Below, in pieces: positions 1 to 8,905 of a DNA stretch of 43,560 bases. Each line of letters starts with the position of its first letter. Within the stretch, counting starts at the first letter, position 1. The stretch lies in the NCBI GenBank assembly GCA_020722725.1, contig DYKG01000030.1, forward strand, positions 1 to 43,560, in the 5' to 3' direction. The notes beneath the pieces are model-generated. The model saw only the letters and a program-made list of their open reading frames with translations, was not told where the DNA came from and ran no database searches. This stretch comes from Candidatus Methylomirabilis sp. GTDB lineage: Bacteria > Muiribacteriota > Ozemobacteria > Ozemobacterales > Ozemobacteraceae. A program made the translations under genes and the position numbers.

Positions 1-233
1 AATTAAGATCCCATGATTTCATGCTGGTTACAAGCATACCATTGGCAAACTTGGGCTAAGAGTATTGTCCCCATTTTTTAAAAAAATCACTATTTTTGAA
101 ACAATTTTTCCCAGCAGGCATAATTTGTATTTTTGGGCTTCAGATTCCGAGCAATCGATTCCCTTTTCACAAAAATGGGAATTTCAGGCTTTGAAATAAA
201 AATTTACATGGTTAGAATGTAGTTGGATTAAGC
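1..233. other. Non-coding stretch downstream of the glycan operon
   Basis: No convincing coding region is seen. It is AT-rich and lies downstream of the minus-strand rfbA stop. An imperfect hairpin (ATTCCC at 158-163 pairing with GGGAAT at 177-182, extended by T/A runs) could weakly end the minus-strand transcript, but there is no uridine tract after it on that strand, so it is not called a terminator. Confidence 0.5.
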
Positions 234-1124
234 TTATCTAATAAAAGTGTTTTGCCCGGCTATCTTGAAAAGATATTTGCCATACTGGGTTTTCTGGCAA
301 GATTCCGCGCTTTTGATGAGCTTTGCTTTGTCAATGTACTTCATTTTATAGGCGATTTCTTCGATACAGGCGATCTTTAAGCCCTGTCGTTTTTCGATTA
401 CCTGAATGAAATTGCTTGCTTCGAGAAGGTTTTCGTGAGTTCCAGTATCCAGCCAGGCGTAACCTCGGCCCAGAAGTTCCACGAAAAGTCTTTGTTGTTT
501 CAAAAATTCCTGGTTGATCGAAGTAATCTCCAGTTCGCCTCTTCCAGAAGGCTTAATCTGAAATGCTATGTTAACCACGTCATTAGGGTAAAAATAAAGA
601 CCGATTACTGCAAAGTTGCTTTTTGGCTCAATGGGCTTTTCTTCAATGGAAATAACCCTTTGCGCATCATCGAATTTTACAACACCGTAATTTTCAGGGT
701 CGTTGACGTAATACCCGAATACAACTGCTTTGCGCTCATCAGCAACGGTTTTTTTGCTCCGGGAAAGCATGTTGATCAAGCTTTCACCGTAAATAAGATT
801 GTCGCCAAGAATCAGGCAAACATTGTCGTTGCCGATAAAATTTTTGCCAATCAGAAAAGCCTCGGCAATACCTTTCGGCTCGGGCTGCTCGGCATAGGAA
901 ATATTTAACCCGAGATTGGAGCCATCGGAAAAAATCTCTGAAAATCTGGAAAGGTCTTGCGGAGTGGTAATTATCAAAATATCCCTGATACCGGCAAGCA
1001 TGAGAACAGACAGCGGATAATAGATCAGCGGTTTGTCGTAAACCGGCAGTAATTGCTTGATGCAGCCTCTGGTAACGGGATAGAGCCTGGTTCCAGTGCC
1101 ACCCGCCAGAATAATTCCTTTCAT
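234..1124 (-). CDS. rfbA: Glucose-1-phosphate thymidylyltransferase (RfbA/RmlA)
   Basis: Makes dTDP-glucose from glucose-1-phosphate and dTTP, the first step of dTDP-deoxysugar synthesis in the cytoplasm. The protein (296 aa from this start, typical of the family) opens with the nucleotidyltransferase signature [12 protein letters not shown] (residues 5-16). It continues with family blocks [45 protein letters not shown] and [21 protein letters not shown]. An upstream in-frame ATG at 1133 would add three residues. The 1124 ATG is preferred because it forms an ATGA overlap with the stop of the upstream transaminase, sits just after GGGAG, and gives the MKGIILAGG start usual in RmlA. It is the last gene of the ten-gene minus-strand operon. 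RmlB (4,6-dehydratase), needed next, is not in the window. Confidence 0.96.
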   Translation of the reverse strand: MKGIILAGGTGTRLYPVTRGCIKQLLPVYDKPLIYYPLSVLMLAGIRDILIITTPQDLSRFSEIFSDGSNLGLNISYAEQPEPKGIAEAFLIGKNFIGNDNVCLILGDNLIYGESLINMLSRSKKTVADERKAVVFGYYVNDPENYGVVKFDDAQRVISIEEKPIEPKSNFAVIGLYFYPNDVVNIAFQIKPSGRGELEITSINQEFLKQQRLFVELLGRGYAWLDTGTHENLLEASNFIQVIEKRQGLKIACIEEIAYKMKYIDKAKLIKSAESCQKTQYGKYLFKIAGQNTFIR

Positions 1125-2206
1125 TTCTCCCATTGGTTTATCACCTCGCAGACCTTGAGTATATCTTCTTTCTGGTGAAAAAAAGAAATGGGCAGACTTA
1201 AAATTGTCTGGTGAATTTCCTCGCTTATCGGATATTCGCCGGAAATTATTCCACTCATGGCTTTTTGCCGGTGCGGAGGCAGGGGATAGTGAATTTCGGT
1301 TTTGATTCCTTTTTCGAGCAGATACGCTCTAAGCTCATCGCGACGCTGGTGTCTTATCGGGAAAATATGGTAAACATCAAAAAAATCAGGGTGGACATCT
1401 GGTAAAATAAAATTTTTATTTAAATTTGCGAGGTAAATTCTGGCCAGCAATCTTTTATGATCGTTGATTTCATCAAGGCTTCTGAGCTTGATGGAAAGAA
1501 ATGCCGCCTGGATTTCGTCTAGTCTTGAGTTGAATCCAGGATATTCATTGTAATATTTGATTTTTGAGCCGTAATTTCTCAGATATCTTAATTTGTCAGC
1601 CAGGTCAGTGTCATTGGTGATTATAGCGCCCGCATCACCGAGCGCTCCGAGGTTTTTTGTGGGATAAAAGCTGAAGCAGCCTATACCGAAAGTTCCGGCC
1701 TTTTTGCCTTTGAATTTTGCGCCGTGAGCCTGGGCCACATCTTCAATCAGAACGAGATTGTATTTGTTTGCAACCGCGACAATTTTTTCCATGTCACAGC
1801 ATTTGCCGTAAAGGTGAACTACAATTATGGCTCTGGTTCTGTCGTTTATTTTTTCTTCAATCAATGCGGGATTGATATTGTAAGAGTTAATGTCTGGTTC
1901 GATAAGAACCGGTTTCAAACCATTTCTTGCTATTGCCAGGATGGTTGCAATGTAGGTGTTGGCAGGTACGATCACCTCGCTTCCGCTGGGGAAGTTCATT
2001 GCATCGAGGGCTAAAATAAGTGCATCTAGACCAGAGGCCAACCCCACGCAATGCTCTGCTCCGCAGAAATTGGCAAAAGCAGTTTCGAAGTTTTTAACCT
2101 CATTACCGAGTATGTACCAGCCTGAATCGAGAAATTCGGCAAATTTTTTTTTGAATTCTTCAAAAAATGGGGCATTGGCCTGTTTAAGATTTTCGTATTC
2201 AATCAT
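1121..2206 (-). CDS. DegT/DnrJ/EryC1/StrS sugar aminotransferase, probable dTDP-3-oxo-6-deoxyhexose transaminase (FdtB/QdtB type)
   Basis: PLP-dependent sugar aminotransferase of 361 aa. Visible family features are the GLASGLDAL cofactor block (residues 55-63), EDVAQAHGA with the PLP-pyridine Asp156, and [16 protein letters not shown] with the Schiff-base Lys184. Next to an FdtA/QdtA-type ketoisomerase and RfbA, the most likely reaction is transfer of an amino group from glutamate to C3 of dTDP-3-oxo-6-deoxy-galactose or -glucose, giving dTDP-Fuc3N or dTDP-Qui3N. Motifs alone do not separate C3 from C4 specificity; the C3 call rests on the neighbour. It overlaps both neighbours by 4 nt (ATGA), which indicates translational coupling. 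Confidence 0.88.
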   Translation of the reverse strand: MIEYENLKQANAPFFEEFKKKFAEFLDSGWYILGNEVKNFETAFANFCGAEHCVGLASGLDALILALDAMNFPSGSEVIVPANTYIATILAIARNGLKPVLIEPDINSYNINPALIEEKINDRTRAIIVVHLYGKCCDMEKIVAVANKYNLVLIEDVAQAHGAKFKGKKAGTFGIGCFSFYPTKNLGALGDAGAIITNDTDLADKLRYLRNYGSKIKYYNEYPGFNSRLDEIQAAFLSIKLRSLDEINDHKRLLARIYLANLNKNFILPDVHPDFFDVYHIFPIRHQRRDELRAYLLEKGIKTEIHYPLPPHRQKAMSGIISGEYPISEEIHQTILSLPISFFHQKEDILKVCEVINQWEK

Positions 2207-2565
2207 GGATAAGGCTCATCAATGTAGTCGTTGACATCATAAAATTCAGAAGCGCAGACAAGAAGAATGGAATTTTTCGAAAACTTGTCAATGGTGTGCC
2301 AGTCTTGAGGTTCTAGAATAAGACATTTCTGCGGGGTATCGAGCATCACTGTGTTTTCTGAAACGCCATTGTTAATATAAATTTCACAACTGCCATTGAG
2401 GCAGATAAGGGCCTGTGTCGTTTTTCTGTGTCTGTGCCCGCCTCTTTTTCGGGAAACATGGTATATGAAATATACCCTTCTGATGTCAAAGGGGAGAACT
2501 TTTTCTATTACCGTCAGGCTGCCGGTATCGTTGGTAAATTCGGGAAGCTGGATCAGTTTTGCCAT
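2203..2565 (-). CDS. dTDP-4-oxo-6-deoxy-D-glucose 3,4-ketoisomerase, FdtA/QdtA/WxcM-like cupin
   Basis: Small cupin (120 aa) of the WxcM-like family that moves the keto group of dTDP-4-oxo-6-deoxyglucose from C4 to C3, preparing it for transamination. The diagnostic block [11 protein letters not shown] (residues 41-51) carries the active-site histidines His44 and His46, followed by the [12 protein letters not shown] and [13 protein letters not shown] cupin strands. Whether the C4 epimer made is galacto (FdtA) or gluco (QdtA) cannot be read by eye, so no symbol is given. An AGGAAG ribosome site precedes the ATG. The preceding glycosyltransferase stops 1 nt upstream and the transaminase overlaps by 4 nt. 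Confidence 0.88.
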   Translation of the reverse strand: MAKLIQLPEFTNDTGSLTVIEKVLPFDIRRVYFIYHVSRKRGGHRHRKTTQALICLNGSCEIYINNGVSENTVMLDTPQKCLILEPQDWHTIDKFSKNSILLVCASEFYDVNDYIDEPYP

Positions 2566-2566
2566 T

Positions 2567-3514
2567 TTATCTTCCTAAGAGGGTTTCCTTTCTATAGATA
2601 TTATAACTGCCTTCAATCAATCTTTTCAAATTTCGGTAAAAAATCAGCAGGCCTGATGGTTGTTGGGTTGCACCGTGAAAGTCGTAGCCTTGGTTAAGCA
2701 TCTTAACTCGATTTGCAATTGCTTCAAGATGCCTTATATATGGAATATAAAGATTGGCAATTTCATGTTTTCTCAATTTATATCGACCAAGTTCGATCTT
2801 GCCGTTGGTAAAGAATTTCAGGTCATGGAAATGATAAAAAATCAATTTGAATGAAGGGTCAGTAAGGTCGCAATTTTGTATGTTCCAGGGTGCTATTGCA
2901 CCACCGGGATTTTTCATTACGTGAACCCCTGCAAATCTTTGCGGCCAGTCGTCAAGATACTTTTGGTCACCGAATTTTCCGTCTTCAACCCTGGCGAAGC
3001 ACCAGTCGATGCACGCGTTTTTCCACCATTTCAACGCCTTCATGCCGATTTCATCATTTTTAAAGACCATGAATTGAACGCAGAAAATACCTGCATTTAT
3101 TGAACATTCATAGGCTTTTGAATATTTGTGCTCGGTTAAAAGAATTGAATTCTCTGCAATTTCGTCGATGAGAACTCCTGGGTTTGAATAAAAATAAAGG
3201 TCTGCATCGACATACGTGCAGTGGTCGAGTTTGAAATTTTCAATTGAATATTCAATTGTAGAAGAAGTACATGTCCAGCAGTATTCCCCCGCACTTCTTG
3301 ATGGCTTTACCCGCAGTAGCTCGGGGCTTTCGAATTCAGACAATGAAATGACCGTAACTGAATCGAGATTCATTTTCTTCAAAATTTCGCAGCACCGTTG
3401 ATCGAATGCAAAAAGATACAGATGAAAAGAGGGGCAGTGTTTTTTCAACGACTCATACATTGCCAGGCCGCGAGTCAGATAATTGCTGTTGAATAAAGTG
3501 CAGAAATTATACAT
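2567..3514 (-). CDS. Glycosyltransferase, GT-A fold, GT8-like
   Basis: Protein of 315 aa with an N-terminal MYNFCTLFNSNYLTRGLAMY start that resembles proteins handling nucleotide sugars. A metal-binding DXD motif, Asp103-Ala-Asp105, sits in the context YVDADLYFYSNP. A later FYHFHDLKFF block resembles the His-containing C-terminal metal site of GT8-type enzymes. It probably adds one sugar of the cluster's glycan at the cytoplasmic membrane face. Donor and acceptor are unknown. It overlaps the upstream methyltransferase by 8 nt. Confidence 0.7.
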   Translation of the reverse strand: MYNFCTLFNSNYLTRGLAMYESLKKHCPSFHLYLFAFDQRCCEILKKMNLDSVTVISLSEFESPELLRVKPSRSAGEYCWTCTSSTIEYSIENFKLDHCTYVDADLYFYSNPGVLIDEIAENSILLTEHKYSKAYECSINAGIFCVQFMVFKNDEIGMKALKWWKNACIDWCFARVEDGKFGDQKYLDDWPQRFAGVHVMKNPGGAIAPWNIQNCDLTDPSFKLIFYHFHDLKFFTNGKIELGRYKLRKHEIANLYIPYIRHLEAIANRVKMLNQGYDFHGATQQPSGLLIFYRNLKRLIEGSYNIYRKETLLGR

Positions 3515-4253
3515 CGTGAATCTTTCTTACGAGGACGACATTGTCGAGATAAAGCTCTTCATTTGCCGGCAGAATTCTGCTCCAGATAAGTCCGGCAATG
3601 GTAACCGGACAAATAAAAAACATGGTGAAAAACATGTTTACTATTGTTTTTTGCGGTTGGATAATTTTGAAAAGATAAGCACCCATCAGTTGAAATATGG
3701 CCTCAATCCCGGAACAGCTTTTTCTGGTTTCGACCATTTCAAAGCCAGATTGCTGAAAAATATGTTTTAAACCAAAAATTGAATATCTGGCAAAATCGTA
3801 TGGTTGTTCGTGTTCGTCCCATACGAATGGTACGCTTAAAAGAAACAGCCCATCTTTTTTGAGAACTCGATTTGCCTCTTTTAAAAAGGAATAGGGGTTA
3901 AAAACGTGTTCAAGAACCTGATTGGAAAGCAGGCAATCAAATTCATTACCGGCAAAAGGAAAAGCTTTGCCGTCATAAAAAAAGTCTGCCTTCTTATATG
4001 CGCGGTTTTCTGGTGTATCAAGCTCAAGACCGATGTATTCATCTGCTTCGATAAAGGCCTGATAGGGTTTTTGGCCACAGCCAATATCGAGAACTTTTCC
4101 GTAAAGTCTTTTTATCAGAGGTAAAATATTCTGATTCAATCGTCTGCGTGCAAGATAAAATGGGTTAATCGCAATTCCCGCAATGCCGGGGTTGTGCTGC
4201 TGACGATTGTAGGCGATTTTAGCGCTTGAATACAAATCATTTATCATGTTCAA
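3507..4253 (-). CDS. Class I SAM-dependent methyltransferase with C-terminal hydrophobic segment
   Basis: Methyltransf_11-like protein of 248 aa. Motif I is VLDIGCG (residues 54-60), the acidic loop is YIGLELD, and FDCLLSNQVLEHVFNP plus EANRVLKKDGLFLLSVPF are the usual post-I blocks. A hydrophobic stretch near residues 208-226 (MFFTMFFICPVTIAGLIW) could dock it on the membrane. In this operon it may methylate a glycan intermediate; the substrate is not predictable. It overlaps the preceding gene by 17 nt and the following one by 8 nt. Confidence 0.82.
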   Translation of the reverse strand: MNMINDLYSSAKIAYNRQQHNPGIAGIAINPFYLARRRLNQNILPLIKRLYGKVLDIGCGQKPYQAFIEADEYIGLELDTPENRAYKKADFFYDGKAFPFAGNEFDCLLSNQVLEHVFNPYSFLKEANRVLKKDGLFLLSVPFVWDEHEQPYDFARYSIFGLKHIFQQSGFEMVETRKSCSGIEAIFQLMGAYLFKIIQPQKTIVNMFFTMFFICPVTIAGLIWSRILPANEELYLDNVVLVRKIHDV

Positions 4254-5064
4254 AGACCATGCCTTTCAAGCCTGCATTGAATTTTGACAAAGCGGTAATT
4301 TCGAAGCAGGGATAGTCGAATTTAAGTTTGTAACCAAGACCGGCAAGAAAACTCAACATCTTTGATTCACTTAATATCCAGGCTGGGTAAGATTGTTGAT
4401 AAATTCCATCTGGGTTTATCTGATTCACAATCAGATCAGATTCAGAATCTGAAAAGTAGGTTCGGTCAAAAATTATAAGACCAGGCTTTAGATTGCAGAT
4501 TTCCGACATAACTTCAAATGGATTTTCAATATATTGAATTACGCTGGCAAGCAGAATTGTGTCCGGCATGAAATGAGATGCCAACTCTTTAACATTTGAA
4601 TGGAAAGAAAGAATATCATTCGAAAAATTTTCCTTGCCGCATTTAACAAAATGGGGTTGTTCTACAATTCCCCATCTGAGCCCTTTTAAATCTTTCAGAA
4701 ATTCTAAATTTTGAAAAAAAGAGCTGCCTAATGAACCACCAAAATCAAGAACCTTGAGTTGCCCATTGTTTTTGGCCGCCATCCATGTAAGAGCTGTTAA
4801 GACAGGCCAATCATAAGATTTTTCCTGAAAAACCACCGAATCTCTTTCGAAAGTGCCTTTTCCATTTTTAACCAACATGGCGGCATCAAAAACTTTTTTA
4901 AGAATTTCGGGGTCATCGTAACCCTGCGCATTTGATTCGGCCGAACTCCAATTCGAAAATGGATCGGAAAAGCTTATTCCATTCACCTTTCTGACCTTGC
5001 GAATCAATTCCGGCAAAATTGGTGGAATAAGCTTTTTCAAAAATGAATAGTCGGATTTTTTCAT
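4237..5064 (-). CDS. Putative methyltransferase of the TIGR04325 (LIC12133-like) family
   Basis: Protein of 275 aa matching the remembered layout of the TIGR04325 putative methyltransferases found in surface-polysaccharide loci: an early FSNWSSAESNAQGYDDPEIL block (residues 36-55), a WPVLTALTWMA helix, then a glycine-rich SAM motif VLDFGGSLG (105-113). The late YPAWILSESKMLSFLAGLGY and FEI blocks also fit. The substrate is unknown. It overlaps the preceding glycosyltransferase by ATGA. It is one of four methyltransferase-type genes in this operon. Confidence 0.8.
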   Translation of the reverse strand: MKKSDYSFLKKLIPPILPELIRKVRKVNGISFSDPFSNWSSAESNAQGYDDPEILKKVFDAAMLVKNGKGTFERDSVVFQEKSYDWPVLTALTWMAAKNNGQLKVLDFGGSLGSSFFQNLEFLKDLKGLRWGIVEQPHFVKCGKENFSNDILSFHSNVKELASHFMPDTILLASVIQYIENPFEVMSEICNLKPGLIIFDRTYFSDSESDLIVNQINPDGIYQQSYPAWILSESKMLSFLAGLGYKLKFDYPCFEITALSKFNAGLKGMVFEHDK

Positions 5065-5990
5065 TTATTTTTAATTAAATATTTTAATCTGTTTTTAACA
5101 AGTTTTTTCAATTGAATCAACCTTTCGTGCAATCTCTTGTAGAAAGGTAATCTTATTGACCTGAAAAAGAATTCGAATTTTTTTCTGGCAAAATGATTTT
5201 CACAAACATCGATATTTGAAAAGCTTGATTCATTCTGTATTTTATTTTTGAAAATTGACGTAGTGCTACAGTTGGTACCGGATGAATCAAGTCCGATGTT
5301 TTGCAGAAAAGGCTTGCCCGGGTATAGACAGAGCATATCGTTAAGAAAGGCCGAAATATACCAACGAATGGCCCATGAATCGGAGACCCCGTAAACTTGA
5401 TTGATCAACATTCTGGAAAAATCATAGCTGTTGTTAAAATTGGCATCTTTTTCAAGATTAAGCTTACGAAGCTCTGATAAAAGCTTTTTCCCATCCGATT
5501 CATAAAATTTCCATGCTCTTTTCCAGGTTGCCCATCCCCAACAGTCTGCCCCCTTCAAAAAAAAATAGTCAGGAAGACCATCTATGGGGTAAACCCATGC
5601 GTGTATGCATGCCACTTTTGGGTTTTCAGCATAAGTCTCAAGAGCCTGGTTCATGTATGTCAGAAAAAATGGGTTGGTAACCATGTCGTCTTCTAAAACT
5701 ATAACCCGGCCAAATCGATCAATGATTTCAGAAACTCCGCTAACTATCGATTTCGATAAACCATTGTTTCTTTCTTTCTCTACAAATTCAATGCCTTTGA
5801 AACCTGAAATGCTTCGTGTAATACTTCTTACTTCATTAACTTTTGTTGTATCACCAGCGTTTTTGGGCCCGTCAGAAAAGATAAAGAGGTTGGTGTTTTC
5901 TGCCAACAGGTTTTTCTTCAGGGCATCGAGAGTTTGTTGCGTGTGCCAGGGGCGATTGTAAGTAAATAAAGCAACAGGAGCAGGTGTCAC
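5061..5990 (-). CDS. Glycosyltransferase (GT-A fold, GT2 / GNT-I-like)
   Basis: Protein of 309 aa beginning APVALFTYNRPWHTQQTLDAL, the usual first strand and helix of GT2-like enzymes. FIFSDGP follows (residues 37-42). A DXD-type acidic motif Glu100-Asp101-Asp102 lies in VIVLEDDMVTNPFFL. CWGWATWKRAW further on is common in this subgroup. It probably transfers a sugar to the cluster's glycan at the inner face of the membrane. The C-terminal 30 residues are strongly basic (RLIQLKKLVKNRLKYLIKNK), fitting membrane association. It overlaps both neighbours by 4 nt. Confidence 0.8.
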   Translation of the reverse strand: MTPAPVALFTYNRPWHTQQTLDALKKNLLAENTNLFIFSDGPKNAGDTTKVNEVRSITRSISGFKGIEFVEKERNNGLSKSIVSGVSEIIDRFGRVIVLEDDMVTNPFFLTYMNQALETYAENPKVACIHAWVYPIDGLPDYFFLKGADCWGWATWKRAWKFYESDGKKLLSELRKLNLEKDANFNNSYDFSRMLINQVYGVSDSWAIRWYISAFLNDMLCLYPGKPFLQNIGLDSSGTNCSTTSIFKNKIQNESSFSNIDVCENHFARKKFEFFFRSIRLPFYKRLHERLIQLKKLVKNRLKYLIKNK

Positions 5991-6640
5991 GGTTTTTTTG
6001 CCTCAACATAAAGTGTCTCCCAGGATCGGTCTGGCGTGTCGATTTGCAGCTTTGCATCATGAGAACACATTGAAGCCATTTCCTCTGCTTCGATAAAACC
6101 AGCAGATAGAAGGGAATTTACCAGTTCGACATTGTTCCACACCGATTGGTATCCATGTTCTTGAGTCAAACTGGAAAAAGCCTCACAACCATTTTGAAAC
6201 CTTTTTGAAAACTCATCACAAGTTTTTCCCTGAAGCTCATTGCGATAAAATTGAATGTACTTATTCAGGTCAGGTACTCCTATTCTGATGTAGGCTCCGG
6301 ATTTCATTACGCGAAATAGCTCTCTGAATAAATTATCTGACTGTTCTTTTTTCAGGTGCTCTATTGTGTGTTCACAATAAACACCCGAGAAAACATTGGC
6401 TTCGCAGTGATGGGGGTATCGCAGGTCTAATTGCCATTGAAGGTTATGATCTGGCCTGTTCCAGAATTTAAAGAAATAAAAATCGGCATTGATATAACCC
6501 GAAAGAATGTTGCCGCCACACCCGAGATTAAGGTAATTTTCCGAAGAAAAAAGTCTTGGGATTGGCTTGAGCACTTTTCGTCCAATCAAACTTTTCAATT
6601 CAAAAATTATTGAATTGCTTAAATCACTTAGATTTCCCAT
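5987..6640 (-). CDS. Class I SAM-dependent methyltransferase
   Basis: Protein of 217 aa with the motif NLGCGGNILSGYINADFY at residues 38-55. This is typical of predicted SAM-dependent methyltransferases that sit in polysaccharide loci. SGVYCEHTIEHL and LFRELFRVMKSGAYIRIGVPDL are the canonical post-motif blocks. The substrate is unknown. It overlaps the upstream FkbM gene by 13 nt and the downstream glycosyltransferase by 4 nt. Confidence 0.82.
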   Translation of the reverse strand: MGNLSDLSNSIIFELKSLIGRKVLKPIPRLFSSENYLNLGCGGNILSGYINADFYFFKFWNRPDHNLQWQLDLRYPHHCEANVFSGVYCEHTIEHLKKEQSDNLFRELFRVMKSGAYIRIGVPDLNKYIQFYRNELQGKTCDEFSKRFQNGCEAFSSLTQEHGYQSVWNNVELVNSLLSAGFIEAEEMASMCSHDAKLQIDTPDRSWETLYVEAKKP

Positions 6641-7443
6641 TTCTCATCCCGGGTTAAGGCAACATAATTCTGGTAAGCAAAAACTTCCATGATTGTAGGA
6701 TTGTATTCTTTAATCATTAATAGACCATCGGGCATCAATCTGGCAAGAATGTATTTTTCTGAAAGAAGATCATAAAAGTCCTTGAAAAAAACACGGTTGA
6801 AAACATTCAACTGGGTGAATTCGAATTGCAGAGCCCTGATTTTTCCATTTTCAAGGCATTTTTTAGCCCCATTCAAAACTTTCAATTCGTTTCCTTCTAC
6901 ATCGATTTTTACAAAGTCAATTTTTTGAATGTTTTCTTTTTCGACAAATTCATCAAGAGTGGTGCACTTTACCTGATGAGAAATGAACTGGCTGCGATGA
7001 ACTCCGGTGAACGCTTCAGAATTCATGCATGCATGGGTAGTTCCGTTGCTGCCTTCATAATCGAAAATTTCGGCCAGCTCAGACTTATCTGAAACAGCCA
7101 GATTATAAAGTTTGACTCTCTCCCGGTCAGCAAGATTCTTTTTTAAATTTGAAAAATTACCTGGATGTGGCTCAAAACAATAGATAATTGCATCTGGAAA
7201 TAGCTCAATTAACAGAGTTGTGAATTTGCCTTCATTGGCGCCAATATCAAACAGAACGGCTTTCTGATTTTGGAAAATTTTAAGTATTTGTTTTAAAAAA
7301 TTGTTTTCTCCGCTGGTAACGAAGTTGTTGTGATTTAACATGCCCAATCCTCTGATTGAGAAGTAGAAAAGAAGATTGTTGAGCTTAATCAGTCTTTTTT
7401 TTGCGAAGAATCTTGCGTAGATGTTGCAAAGTTTATTAAACAT
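6628..7443 (-). CDS. FkbM family methyltransferase
   Basis: Protein of 271 aa with the FkbM pattern: VLFDIGANEGKFTTLL (residues 63-78), the acidic YCFEPHPGNF loop, and KIDFVKIDVEGNELKVLNGA with the invariant DVEG. FkbM enzymes do SAM-dependent O-methylation of sugars or polyketides; a sugar hydroxyl is the likely target here. The start at 7443 lies 55 nt inside the flippase gene, but it has a clear GGGAG ribosome site 6 nt upstream, so it is kept. An ATG at 7341 is a weaker alternative that would remove the overlap. Confidence 0.87.
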   Translation of the reverse strand: MFNKLCNIYARFFAKKRLIKLNNLLFYFSIRGLGMLNHNNFVTSGENNFLKQILKIFQNQKAVLFDIGANEGKFTTLLIELFPDAIIYCFEPHPGNFSNLKKNLADRERVKLYNLAVSDKSELAEIFDYEGSNGTTHACMNSEAFTGVHRSQFISHQVKCTTLDEFVEKENIQKIDFVKIDVEGNELKVLNGAKKCLENGKIRALQFEFTQLNVFNRVFFKDFYDLLSEKYILARLMPDGLLMIKEYNPTIMEVFAYQNYVALTRDEKWEI

Positions 7444-8756
7444 TTTATCTCCCGGTAAAAAAGAATCGATTTCAATTTTAAATAAAAAATCGGCCTGGTG
7501 CTTCTAAAAAGTAAATCATACAGAAATGCCGCGACAAAATTAGCCATCAGAGCAGCCATGGCTGCTCCACGGGAACCCCAGAAAGGGATCAGGGAATAGT
7601 TAAGAACTATATTGATCATCATTCCCAAAAAGGTTCTGAAAAATGCGTGTTTTTGCAGGTTTTCAACAACTAACCAGCCGCTGCTGGCGACTCCGAGAAA
7701 GACAAAAATTCCCGTCCAGAGGTGGATTCTCAATATATCGGCAGAGCCTGCATACTCTTGACCAAATAGGGTTAAGACAAGCCAGTTGCCAGACAGTGAT
7801 GCAATTATGGCAAAGAATAGCGACAGCCTGACCATCAGGTCAAAAAGATTCTGCAGGCGTGAGTAATATAGCTCGTTACTGATTTTTTTCCCGTTGATTA
7901 TGGCTGGAAACAAAGATGAAACGATAACCATCGGTATGAAATACCAGACTTCTGAAATTCTGACCGCGGCAGAATATATGCCCACTTCGGCTTCACCAAG
8001 CATCGATTTAATCATGATTTGATCAGTGCGCAGGTAAATCATTACCACCAGGCCTGAAAAGGCTAATGGCATGGCCTGAATCAGATATTCGCCGGCAAGT
8101 TTCCTGGAGAAACTGAATAGAAAACTTACCCAACCAGATTTAATTAAAGCAAACAACATCGAAATTGCCAAAATCACCGGGCTGACAAGATTGATAAACA
8201 CGAACCAGAAAAGATGGCAGTTCATTATTACCATGACAATCTTTAAAACCGCCAAAATTAGGGTGTGAACGCTCTTGCAGATGGATATAATTCTAGCCTG
8301 AACCTTGGCTTGAAAATAAAATTCTATAACTTCAAAGGCTTGCAAAATCAAGCCAATCGCTATGAGAAAAACATAAAGCCTTGTTTGTTCATCAACTTCA
8401 AAAAAAGAAAGGCATAGAAGAGTTAAGGGGATCATCACGACAGCGCCTGAAAGCTTCAGCCAAAATGCTGTTCCCAGAATCTCTGCTTCCTTTCCTGGCT
8501 TTTCAACTATTTCTCTTACGACTATTGAATCCAATCCAAGTTTGGAAACCGCTGAAAAAATCGAAACAAAAGCGATTGCGTAACTTAAAATTCCAAATTT
8601 TTCCGGCCCCAGAAACCTTGCAACGTAAATTCCAACAAAGACACCGGATATAAGCCTTAGCACATTTTCCGCGAGTGACCAGCTGGTATTGAAGAAATAC
8701 CTCTGGAACCCGGAATGATTGATAGTCTTTTTCAGCCAGTCCATCATATACAGCAT
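7389..8756 (-). CDS. Polysaccharide flippase (Wzx / MATE-like oligosaccharide flippase family)
   Basis: Polytopic membrane protein of 455 aa with about twelve or more hydrophobic helices. The Wzx-type N-terminus (LAENVLRLISGVFVGIYVAR FLGPEKFG, residues 28-55) is followed by the second-half signature QAMPLAFSGLVVMIYLRTDQIMIKSML. Wzx proteins move undecaprenyl-diphosphate-linked oligosaccharides to the periplasmic face. It is the first gene of the minus-strand operon, about 33 nt from the predicted transcription start. Alternative starts at ATG 8747 or 8744 would trim three or four residues; no strong ribosome site picks one. No Wzy polymerase or ligase is visible in the window. Confidence 0.9.
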   Translation of the reverse strand: MLYMMDWLKKTINHSGFQRYFFNTSWSLAENVLRLISGVFVGIYVARFLGPEKFGILSYAIAFVSIFSAVSKLGLDSIVVREIVEKPGKEAEILGTAFWLKLSGAVVMIPLTLLCLSFFEVDEQTRLYVFLIAIGLILQAFEVIEFYFQAKVQARIISICKSVHTLILAVLKIVMVIMNCHLFWFVFINLVSPVILAISMLFALIKSGWVSFLFSFSRKLAGEYLIQAMPLAFSGLVVMIYLRTDQIMIKSMLGEAEVGIYSAAVRISEVWYFIPMVIVSSLFPAIINGKKISNELYYSRLQNLFDLMVRLSLFFAIIASLSGNWLVLTLFGQEYAGSADILRIHLWTGIFVFLGVASSGWLVVENLQKHAFFRTFLGMMINIVLNYSLIPFWGSRGAAMAALMANFVAAFLYDLLFRSTRPIFYLKLKSILFYREIKCLINFATSTQDSSQKKD

Positions 8757-8795
8757 TGCTTTCTGGGTGCTTAATTAAAATCATTAAAGAACTGA

Positions 8796-8823
8796 ATTAT
8801 AACATCGATTACCCCTTATCCAA
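8796..8823 (-). promoter_or_regulatory. Sigma70-type promoter of the glycan operon (minus strand)
   Basis: On the minus strand TTGGAT (8823-8818) and TATAAT (8801-8796) are 16 bp apart, and TG one base before the -10 makes it an extended -10. Start predicted near 8789, giving a short leader to the flippase ATG at 8756. Its -35 lies 20 bp from the -35 of the divergent plus-strand promoter. Confidence 0.75.
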
Positions 8824-8843
8824 AGCTTAAAATGACCTTTCTT

Positions 8844-8872
8844 TTGAAAAGTTGCTCTACAGGTGCTATAAT
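8844..8872 (+). promoter_or_regulatory. Sigma70-type promoter of the radical SAM gene
   Basis: TTGAAA (8844-8849), exactly 17 bp, then a perfect TATAAT (8867-8872). Predicted start near 8879. This lies downstream of the longest possible start codon of the next gene (TTG 8852), so translation must begin later, at TTG 8906. Confidence 0.8.
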
Positions 8873-8905
8873 GCCGAAAAATCTGATGTTCGAAAGCTTA
8901 TTGCC

